Shown piece by piece: positions 57,664 through 64,000 of a stretch of DNA of 64,000 nucleotides. The DNA lies in NCBI GenBank assembly GCA_020186115.1, contig WSYJ01000083.1, positions 1 through 64,000 on the forward strand. The letters are read 5' to 3'. The notes under the pieces are model-generated. The model did no database searches, had not been told where the DNA came from, and was given only the letters and a program-made list of their open reading frames with translations. Origin of the DNA: Histomonas meleagridis. Lineage: Eukaryota > Parabasalia > Tritrichomonadida > Dientamoebidae. Position 1 is the first letter of the stretch. Each line of letters opens with the position of its first letter. The position numbers were made by a program, and so were the translations under genes.

Positions 57664-59808
57664 TTATTGTTCCTCAAAACCTTTGAGTTCTTCCATCATT
57701 TTGTACACCTTTCCAAGGATATTTTCTTTTTCATTTTGGTCAGTTATTGTCTTGGAAAGTTTGACTTCTCTGGCAATGGATGCCTTTAGCAACTTAATGT
57801 ATTGTTCTTGAGAGATTTCTTCGGATTGAATCTTCCCAACGAGATCTTCGATTTTTTTGTTGACGTACAAAAACTGTTTCTTCAGCGGCAGAGGAACTTC
57901 ACCTCCTTGGAACATTTTGACGTTATTCTCAAGAACTTCTTTGTAAATTTCCAAAATTGTAATTGGCCAAAATTGTTCAATTTCTTTTTGTGGGAAAATG
58001 AAATATTTCTTTTCTTCTTGTGGTGGTGGTGCAGCTGGTGCTGGCGCAGCAGGTTTCGCTGGTGCTTGAGCTGGTGGCTTTGTTGTAGCTGCAGGTTTTT
58101 GTGGAGGAGCTTTTGTAGATGCTTGTGCTGGTTTCTTAGCTTGTGCAGGCGCAGGTGCCGGCGCATTAGCCATATTCAAATTGATGACTTCTTGTTGTTG
58201 TGCCGCTGATTTATATTGTAACACAAGAGGTGACACAAAGTACTGCTCAAGTGTTCTAACGGTTTTGACCCCCTCTTCTATCGGCGCTCGAATTGAGACC
58301 ATTAACTCGACGGTTATGCCGCTGAATGTCACTTTTGTTTTGAATGAGTTTTGTTTCAGCAATTGAGCGCACGAAAATTCCGCTCCTTCTGCTTGCTTAC
58401 CTTGTAGAAATATCTTAGCACGAGTACGTTGGACTTCCTTTAATGCAACCTTGGGATCAAACGAGGATGAGGTTAATGACTTGTTAATCTTTACATCTGA
58501 TCCTTCAACTTTTATTACAAATTGTGAAGATATTGATGGAAGACGAACACAGATTTGATATGGACCTTTACCTTTGTATCCACTAGCAGAAAGAAATCCA
58601 ACTTGTATCTCTTTTTCAGAAACAGATAAATTTACATTAGTAACTACAAGTTCAAGGTAATTAGGTACTAAGAACGGTGGAGATGGAAGCTTGAGCTTGG
58701 ATTTCTTTGTCTTATCTATAGCTTCGTCAACTTTCTTTGCAGATACATTATTCTTTTCTTGAACAAATTTCTGCTTAAGCGTTTCCAATTTGTCTTGTTG
58801 AGCTTTGAGAACTTTGTCTACATCTTGTGTAGTTTGGAATGCAGAACGTGGAGTAATAGCTTTTTGTTTGACATTTCTCCATTTTGCAAATGGAAGTACA
58901 GGAGATTTTGGAAATGAGTATAAGTTAACATCAGGAATCTCTTCTTCAGGTCCATCACAGATAATAGGAAGAAGTTCTTCAAGTTTTTCGGAGAAATCTG
59001 AACATATCTCTGGATTATCTGTATTCAAGAGCAAATTGTAGAAACATTGTGTGAAGTTTTCGAACACATTTTCGTATTCTTCGGAATCAGAATACTTATA
59101 TGGAAAGTTGGGGTCAATTTCGTGAGGTTCCTCTTTTTTAACGTGCTTCTTTGGGGCACCCTTTTCTACCGGCGGTTTTTTATCGGTTGTCGGTTTCTTT
59201 GATGTGGACTTTGTTGATGATTTTGATTTCGATGCTTGCTTAGATGGAGCTGCATCTTGGGCTTGAGGTTTGGGTGGTGGTGCTTTTTCCTTTTTTGCAG
59301 CTTGTTTCTTTTTCTTTTGTTCTTCAAGTGCTTCTTTAATATCATCTTCTGAAAATCCAAGTTCACGCATTTCTTCAACTGAAAGATCTACGTCATCAAG
59401 ATCGCCATCATCAACATCATCAGGCATTTCTGCCATGTTCATAGCAGCCATCATTAAACGTTCAGCATCTTCTGGTGTGTTAACTTCAATCTGTTGATGT
59501 TTGGGCATTGATTTTGGTTTTGTTTGAGCTGGCGCTGCTTTTGGAGATGATTTTGTCGCTGGTTGCTTCGAAGACGATTTTGCAGCAGGTTGCTTCTTTT
59601 TGTTTTGTTCTGCAAGAGCTTCTTTGATATCATCTTCTGAGAATCCAAGTTCACGCATTTCTTCAACTGAAAGATCTACGTCATCAATATCATCCTCATC
59701 AACATCAACAGGCATTTCTGCCATGTTCATAGCAGCCATCATTAAACGCTCAGCATCTTCTGGTGTGTTAACTTCGATTTGTTTATGAGTAGCTTTTGAT
59801 CTTGACAT
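57664..59808 (-). CDS. Protein with duplicated acidic N-terminus, unknown
   Basis: 714 residues from ATG 59808 (MSRSKATHKQ; a longer frame begins with TTG). Two nearly identical units of about 95 residues (KQIEVNTPEDAERLMMAAMNMAE...DIDDVDLSVEEMRELGFSEDDIKEALAEQ) are joined by Lys/Pro/Ala-rich linkers; EMRELGFSEDDIKEAL looks like a UBA-type helix set. A folded middle (about 290-370 and 410-560; LELVVTNVNLSVSEKEIQVGFLS, VTFSGITVELMVSI) has strands that suggest a C2-like sandwich. An Ala/Pro/Gln-rich linker follows, then a coiled-coil C-terminus (KQFLYVNKKIEDLVGKIQSEE). CC2D1-like proteins have a related layout, but I cannot confirm it. AACGGTT lies 12 bases before the ATG. Confidence 0.65.
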   Translation of the reverse strand: MSRSKATHKQIEVNTPEDAERLMMAAMNMAEMPVDVDEDDIDDVDLSVEEMRELGFSEDDIKEALAEQNKKKQPAAKSSSKQPATKSSPKAAPAQTKPKSMPKHQQIEVNTPEDAERLMMAAMNMAEMPDDVDDGDLDDVDLSVEEMRELGFSEDDIKEALEEQKKKKQAAKKEKAPPPKPQAQDAAPSKQASKSKSSTKSTSKKPTTDKKPPVEKGAPKKHVKKEEPHEIDPNFPYKYSDSEEYENVFENFTQCFYNLLLNTDNPEICSDFSEKLEELLPIICDGPEEEIPDVNLYSFPKSPVLPFAKWRNVKQKAITPRSAFQTTQDVDKVLKAQQDKLETLKQKFVQEKNNVSAKKVDEAIDKTKKSKLKLPSPPFLVPNYLELVVTNVNLSVSEKEIQVGFLSASGYKGKGPYQICVRLPSISSQFVIKVEGSDVKINKSLTSSSFDPKVALKEVQRTRAKIFLQGKQAEGAEFSCAQLLKQNSFKTKVTFSGITVELMVSIRAPIEEGVKTVRTLEQYFVSPLVLQYKSAAQQQEVINLNMANAPAPAPAQAKKPAQASTKAPPQKPAATTKPPAQAPAKPAAPAPAAPPPQEEKKYFIFPQKEIEQFWPITILEIYKEVLENNVKMFQGGEVPLPLKKQFLYVNKKIEDLVGKIQSEEISQEQYIKLLKASIAREVKLSKTITDQNEKENILGKVYKMMEELKGFEEQ

Positions 59809-60260
59809 TTTCGATTTATTAACCGTTGGAATTCCACCAAAAACCGAAAAGGCCGATAGACTCAATTTTTAGCTTTTACTGTTGAGTTTAATCGTATCCC
59901 ACAATAATTTCAGTAGTTTACTTTGGATAAGTGAAAACATAATTTTGCAATTTTTTTCACTGTAAAAAGCTCAACAAAAATGGATATTATTCTTTGAAAT
60001 TAACTTCAAGATAAAAGCATGAATGATTCTAATCAATACCTTCGAAACTTTATTTTAATCTTTTCAGTGTGCTACCATAAACATTTGTCTCTAAATGATA
60101 GTATATGCTTAAAAATATCAATATTTAAATATCTTGAAAGGATATCCATAATATCCATTATTGTTACTTTTAATTTTAATGATAAATTTAATTCCAAAAA
60201 AGTTTTACCGATTTTTTTTTTTAATCACAAAGCAAATGATTAACATTAAATATGACTAAT
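59809..60260. other. Gene-free stretch with AACGGT motif
   Basis: Promoter region of the gene at 57664-59808, with ACGGTT at about 59820. A plus-strand frame at 60019-60243 has no recognisable content. Otherwise nothing is seen. Confidence 0.35.
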
Positions 60261-60725
60261 GAATTTTTTTCTATGAAATCATCTGGGGTTGGGTTTTAAT
60301 CAATATTATTTGTTGGTGCTCCTATTGCAAATGAATTTTTGCTTTCATTTTGATTTTCTTTGTAACTTTTTATTTCTTGTGCATTACTTGATTAAGCAAT
60401 TGCTTTCTAAACATTAAGTGTTTGTGTATTAAACAATGTTTTCATTAATGTTATTTCAATCGATATTATTATTCTTTCGAATATGAAAAAGTAAATGAAT
60501 TCGAAACAACAAATGAAATTTCATTTGATTTAGTCAATGTGTTTGTTAACAAAGTGCAGTCATTTATTACTGTTCCTTTAGTGACATTTGTTGTAATTAC
60601 AATTTCTGTTGCAATATCTGTGAATGAATTTGTTGTTTCTTCTTATCCAGAGTAATAAATGCATTCGCTTCAATCTAAGGAACATTTTCGATTTCATTTA
60701 CTGAAAATGGTGTTATCGAAGTCTA
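60260..60725 (-). pseudogene. Relic of a BspA-like surface-protein gene
   Basis: The minus strand reads, in shifting frames, ENVP...EANAFITLDKK, then TNSFTDIATEIVITTNVTKGTVINDCTLLTNTLTKSNE, which aligns with AFLYSQVKVVM...KGTIIDECLPPTNTFTGSN of the intact BspA-like protein at 53997-56582. Further down, NNID and PTPDDFIEKN resemble its cytosolic tail. Stops and shifts break every frame, and the membrane segment is not recognisable. It is a 3' remnant only. Confidence 0.6.
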
Positions 60726-60793
60726 GAATTGCTTCAACACAATGACAAAAACAAGTATTTTGTATACAAAAACAGAAACTTAATATATTTTTA

Positions 60794-61279
60794 TTATTGC
60801 CAAATCCGAAGGATAATACCAACAAGAAATAGAATAACGACAGACATTGAAAGAACCACAACGTTGGGCCCATCAGCGACCATACTTTCTTTCATGGTTT
60901 CTTCAATCGAAAAAATATGATTTGTTTTTTCCATTTTTTTAAACATTTCAATATTTCTATCAATTCTACTTTTAAAAATGTGTTTAGAAATATAAGGGTC
61001 TGTTGATGATATAACAATCACTACAATTAAAACGCATACCCCAAAAATCATAATTTTTGTAATTGGTTTAGTTTGTTTTGGTGGAACGTACAGCGTTGTT
61101 TTCAGAAGTGATTCTTCAGGAGCCGAATCTGAAAACTGTCTAATTGAGAGGTCGGTTTTAAATAATTGTTGAGGATTTGCGTCATAAACCTTTGGTGATG
61201 ATGCAAAGTGAACTCTCTTAGGAACTGATTGTGACCTAGGGAGGAGAGGTTTTGCCATTAACATTATTTTTCTTTTCAT
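60794..61279 (-). CDS. Two-TM protein, unknown
   Basis: 161 residues. The first 80 are basic and Ser/Pro-rich (KPLLPRSQSVPKRVHFASSPKV). Two hydrophobic segments follow, at about 82-102 (KIMIFGVCVLIVVIVISS) and at the extreme C-terminus (VVVLSMSVVILFLVGIILRIW), with a charged helix between (SRIDRNIEMFKKMEKTN). The C-terminal end suggests a tail-anchored arrangement. No family is recognised. AGCCGTTAAAA near 61307 is upstream of the start. Another in-frame Met (MLMAK) is five residues in. Confidence 0.55.
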   Translation of the reverse strand: MKRKIMLMAKPLLPRSQSVPKRVHFASSPKVYDANPQQLFKTDLSIRQFSDSAPEESLLKTTLYVPPKQTKPITKIMIFGVCVLIVVIVISSTDPYISKHIFKSRIDRNIEMFKKMEKTNHIFSIEETMKESMVADGPNVVVLSMSVVILFLVGIILRIWQ

Positions 61280-61412
61280 TCTGATTTTTCTTTATTCAGG
61301 CCCAAAAGCCGTTAAAAGTGCCGATTTTAAGTTTTTGAAAGAAAATAACAAAAAATCAAAAATTGTATGAAAATAAATTGACATTTTTTTGTTCTGAGAT
61401 GATGTTTAGAAT

Positions 61413-61814
61413 TTAATCTTTACCTGCCTTCTTAGCGCGAATCTTCTTGCAATGTCCACAACGCTTGTGACGGCATTGTTCTGCACGAGCAGAAAGACGA
61501 GCATAGCACTTACGGCAAATTCTACGTTGAACATTTGTCTTTTCTGCAAGAAGACGAAGTGATGGTTCATAGCTATCTTTACCACCACCTCCACGGAGAC
61601 GAAGAACAAGGTGGAGCGTGGAATCTTTCTGAATGGAGTAATCTTGGAGTGTGTTACCATCTTCTAATTGCTTGCCTGCAAAAATAAGACGTTGTTGATC
61701 TGGTGGAATTCCTTCCTTGTCTTGGATCTTTGACTTGACATCTTCGATACGGTCAGTTGGTTCGACTTCAAGAGTAATGTGTTTTCCAGTGAGTGTCTTT
61801 ACGAAGATTTGCAT
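61413..61814 (-). CDS. Ubiquitin / ribosomal protein eL40 fusion
   Basis: 133 residues from MQIFVKTL (a longer frame adds MAFPFL). Residues 1-76 are canonical ubiquitin with Lys48 (AGKQLEDG), Lys63 (IQKDSTLHL) and the LRLRGG end. The eL40 part follows ([31 protein letters not shown]...[16 protein letters not shown]) with its four-Cys zinc site, in the 60S subunit. De-ubiquitinating enzymes cut after GG. It supplies both ubiquitin and a ribosomal protein. ATAACCGTCC and AAAACCGTA lie 20-55 bases upstream. Stop overlaps TAAA. Confidence 0.95.
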   Translation of the reverse strand: MQIFVKTLTGKHITLEVEPTDRIEDVKSKIQDKEGIPPDQQRLIFAGKQLEDGNTLQDYSIQKDSTLHLVLRLRGGGGKDSYEPSLRLLAEKTNVQRRICRKCYARLSARAEQCRHKRCGHCKKIRAKKAGKD

Positions 61815-61831
61815 AAGAAAAGGGAAGGCCA

Positions 61832-61870
61832 TAACCGTCCTAAGGGCGCCCTAATTTGTCAAAACCGTAT
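61832..61870 (-). promoter_or_regulatory. Promoter motifs of ubiquitin-eL40
   Basis: Two ACCGT cores (61836 and 61864 on the plus strand, so ACGGTT/ACGGTTTT in the sense of the gene) within 60 bases of the start codon. Confidence 0.35.
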
Positions 61871-62039
61871 ACTTGAATAAAGCTGATTAAAAAAATGTCA
61901 TTTTGACGTAGACTTATCAATTATTTGTAAGCAGAAAAAGTGTTGATTAAGCCAGAAACTCTTCTAAAAATTGATACTTTAAAACCTTTTAATTAAAGAG
62001 TTAAAATTAAAAAATACTATTTAGAAAAAAATCTCTTTG

Positions 62040-62430
62040 GTTTTAATGACCAAATGTAGAAGACATTTTGTAAACTAGGGTCCTGTAAGTGTAAGAGTGG
62101 CATTTAGTCACGATTCACTGAGGGTCAGCCTAAGTTGTATGGTTATTATAATGTAATATAAAAAAATTTTTTTGAATTTTTTATTATTGTTTTTATCCGA
62201 CCAAATAAGAAATCAAAATATTTTGTATACTTTATCATAATAATGAATAAGCTTTCATAAATTTCTAGAATAGATTTTTTTTAGTTGGAAGGAAGCGAAG
62301 GAAAGCAGTTTTTTCTGTGTTTCCAATAAACGTTCTCTCAGCTTTGAAGGTCAGGGAGTACTCCTTAAAAAGAAGTATTTACAGAGGTACCTGCAGGCAA
62401 AAAATTTCCCACAATAGGATTTTTTACCAA
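62040..62430. ncRNA. Possible structured non-coding RNA region
   Basis: In a 1-kb gene-free gap (61833-62863), two patches are clearly richer in G+C: 62085-62135 (GGGTCCTGTAAGTGTAAGAG...CACTGAGGGTCAGCCTAAG) and 62285-62400 (GGAAGGAAGCGAAGGAAAGC...GGTCAGGGAGTACTCC...GAGGTACCTGCAGG). GGAGTACTCC is a perfect palindrome. I could not match them to U1, U2, U4, U5, U6, SRP or RNase P RNA. They may be small RNAs of unknown class or decayed sequence. Confidence 0.25.
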
Positions 62431-62863
62431 ATTTATATGGTATGTTGGAAATGTAATATAATTTTGTTTTAATTCACTTTGAAAATTTTCATTTTTTTCG
62501 TCCACTTAGGAAGATGCAAAACTGGGTATTTTGATGCCATATTCATATTTTAATTTTTTTTAATCAATCAAAATTATTTGTTAAAAAATGGATTAAATAT
62601 GTTTTAATATCGAACAAACATTGCCAGTTCATATCTTTTGACATCAAAAATAGCAAACCGAAACAAAAGAATCTTCGAACCGAGTTCATAAAATTTTTTG
62701 ATTTAAAAAATAAATTATTTTTTAATTCATAGAATGCTTACATGTAGAATAGAAGAAGAAGAAGAAAAAATGTTTTGTGTTGAAATACCTCTTACAAGAC
62801 TTCTTATTTTTTATGGCTATTTTTTCTATAAAAAGTTTAAATTTTCCTCTGTGAAAATATGTT

Positions 62864-63667
62864 TTATTGATTTCCTTTATACTCTAAAATCTTATTTACA
62901 TGTGTCAGGAGGCTAATGTCAATTCCATTAGTTCCCATGATTCCGTATGCAATACAGTCAATAATTACAATTACTTCGTTTAAGACAGTTAAGTATATCT
63001 CTGCTTCCTCCTTGCTAAGCTCAATATATTTGTTGATGTATGGGAATTGATTTGTAATTAATAAATAGATGATGGAAACCATAAGATTTTTGATAAACAC
63101 TTTACCTGAAAACTGTCTGATTCCATCATTGTTTACAAGCCAAACAATGGATTCTGTCGATGATAAAATAATCGAAATGAGGATGGCGCCTACAGAAGAA
63201 TTTGGAAATGCACGGAAACCAATATTTACGCCATGACATGTTTCGCGAATCTGTATTAAACCATATGCAATTTGAAACAATAAAACTAAAAATTTGTGAT
63301 CAAGTATTGAATAAAAGAAATCATATGGAGAACAATTAACTAAAAACCATATAAGCAAGAAAATTGGTAAATAGTATTGTCTTTCAAATAGGGGTGGTCT
63401 TCTCATTGTGAAATATGCTGTTAAAACTCTTCCAAAAAAGGTCATAAAAGCCGATGTTAAGATATTTACATACCAAGATTTATTGTTGGAATATTTACGT
63501 ACAATATAGCAAATGTAAATTGTCTGGATAATAAAAAATATTGGAAAATGTGGTGTTAAAAAAAGATAATCATGAGCAAGTTCAAGCGTCATATCCAAGA
63601 AAATATCTTCGATTTTATTATACTGTTTGCGGAAAAAAATGCTGATCGATTCGAGATTTGATTCCAT
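62864..63667 (-). CDS. Multi-pass membrane protein, possibly TRIC-type cation channel
   Basis: 267 residues with about seven hydrophobic segments (HFPIFFIIQTIYICYIV, VNILTSAFMTFFGRVLTAYFTM, YYLPIFLLIWFLVNCSP, LVLLFQIAYGLIQI, VGAILISIILSS, VFIKNLMVSIIYLLIT, YLTVLNEVIVIIDCIAYGI). Segment count, length, and the central LPIFLLIWFLVNCSPYDFFYSI, which matches the W-x-L-x-x-x-x-P-x-D-x-x-Y block of TRIC (TMEM38) channels of the ER, support the assignment. The glycine-rich hinge motifs of TRIC are weak here. AACCGTT lies 60 bases upstream (63726). Confidence 0.5.
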   Translation of the reverse strand: MESNLESISIFFRKQYNKIEDIFLDMTLELAHDYLFLTPHFPIFFIIQTIYICYIVRKYSNNKSWYVNILTSAFMTFFGRVLTAYFTMRRPPLFERQYYLPIFLLIWFLVNCSPYDFFYSILDHKFLVLLFQIAYGLIQIRETCHGVNIGFRAFPNSSVGAILISIILSSTESIVWLVNNDGIRQFSGKVFIKNLMVSIIYLLITNQFPYINKYIELSKEEAEIYLTVLNEVIVIIDCIAYGIMGTNGIDISLLTHVNKILEYKGNQ

Positions 63668-63846
63668 TTTATTTGTTGTCTTGGAAAGTCACTTTTACAT
63701 ATAAACTATTCAAATAGAAAAGAAACCGTTAAAAAAACATTTTCAAGCAAAATAAATTTTCATTTATATCACACTAAACTTAAGTCTTTTACTGGAATTA
63801 CTCATTCATTCAAAGTTATATGGGATAAAGAAGCTCAAAATGACAT

Positions 63847-64000
63847 TTATTGAATTGATTCCTTAACGGTTTTCATCAGATCCGCCCAAATAGGTTCAGA
63901 AAAAATGGGGAGGTCTATGGGGTGGTACAAATTTGGTTCTTTCTCGAAGACGATTTTAGATTTGTATTGTTGCTGCTTGGCAATCTGCGCTTTTTGCTGA
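63847..64000 (-). CDS. C-terminal end of an unknown gene, cut by the window
   Basis: The last about 50 codons are in frame to the window end and stop at 63847-63849 (TAA followed by ATG). They read QQKAQIAKQQQYKSKIVFEKEP, then LPIFSEPIWADLMKTVKES. The G+C content and even codon use suggest a real gene whose main body lies to the right. The Gln/Lys-rich helix gives no family. Confidence 0.6.
   Translation of the reverse strand, partial: QQKAQIAKQQQYKSKIVFEKEPNLYHPIDLPIFSEPIWADLMKTVKESIQ

Noticed and set aside
60019-60243. 74-residue plus-strand ORF
   Set aside because: Its composition is that of random AT-rich DNA, it has no recognisable motif, and it ends in a poly-Phe/poly-T stretch.
62285-62400. 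Spliceosomal snRNA or RNase P RNA
   Set aside because: GAAGGAAAGC and GTACCTGCAG loosely recall parts of RNase P and U1 RNA, but the conserved core blocks of these RNAs are absent.

Overview
The window is AT-rich nuclear DNA of a flagellated, intron-poor protist. It most likely comes from a trichomonad (Parabasalia) resembling Tritrichomonas, not a bacterium. The reasons are: eukaryotic gene content on both strands (Rab GTPase, Rab geranylgeranyltransferase alpha, APC4-like, UBR-type E3 ligase, SHIPPO/STPGR flagellar protein, ubiquitin-eL40 and Ub-like-eS31 fusions), a BspA-like LRR surface protein, an ankyrin-family gene, a bacterial-type glucokinase, mariner and Merlin transposons, TAAA signals overlapping stop codons, tRNA genes of eukaryotic type, and one very short candidate spliceosomal intron.

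Region 1 (1-21351) is a nest of mobile DNA. Three head-to-tail minus-strand copies (A, B, C) of one large non-LTR retrotransposon (C2H2 fingers, reverse transcriptase, CCHC knuckle, restriction-like endonuclease) are stacked on the 3' end of a tRNA-Tyr gene (21352-21433). Copies B (6353-13844) and C (13861-21351) are about 7.5 kb and nearly identical. They are separated from each other, and B from A, by the same 16-bp piece of the tRNA-Tyr 3' end. Copy A is older: it lost its polymerase region, where a Merlin-type transposon with very long inverted repeats now sits (about 2770-5089), and its 3' part is interrupted by a mariner element (about 1279-2560). A decayed unknown coding stretch lies at 307-790.

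Region 2 (21352-29150) holds housekeeping genes: tRNA-Tyr with a short intron, a Rab1/8-like GTPase with a proposed 23-nt intron, two small unknown genes, a SHIPPO-repeat flagellar protein, and a UBR-box E3 ligase sharing a divergent promoter with it.

Region 3 (29781-34624) is an ankyrin gene followed by 22 further ankyrin units. The units are kept intact but are separated by AT-rich spacers that break the frame.

Region 4 (35177-64000) is ordinary gene-dense sequence: two large HEAT-like proteins (one karyopherin-like), tRNA-Gly and tRNA-Glu, a saposin-like secreted protein, an LPLAT acyltransferase, APC4-like and RabGGTase-alpha genes back to back, a possible HP1-like protein, glucokinase, a serpin pseudogene, a BspA-like surface protein and a relic of another, the two ubiquitin-ribosomal fusions, a protein with a duplicated acidic N-terminus, a TRIC-like channel and one gene cut by the window end. 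Short intergenic regions repeatedly carry AACGGT/ACCGTT (Myb-site-like) and TCACTTTT (initiator-like) motifs.

The strongest candidate for an undescribed system is the tRNA-Tyr-anchored retrotransposon stack. Each insertion duplicates the tRNA 3' end, so the tRNA stays whole. The ankyrin cassette array and the 23-nt intron come next.
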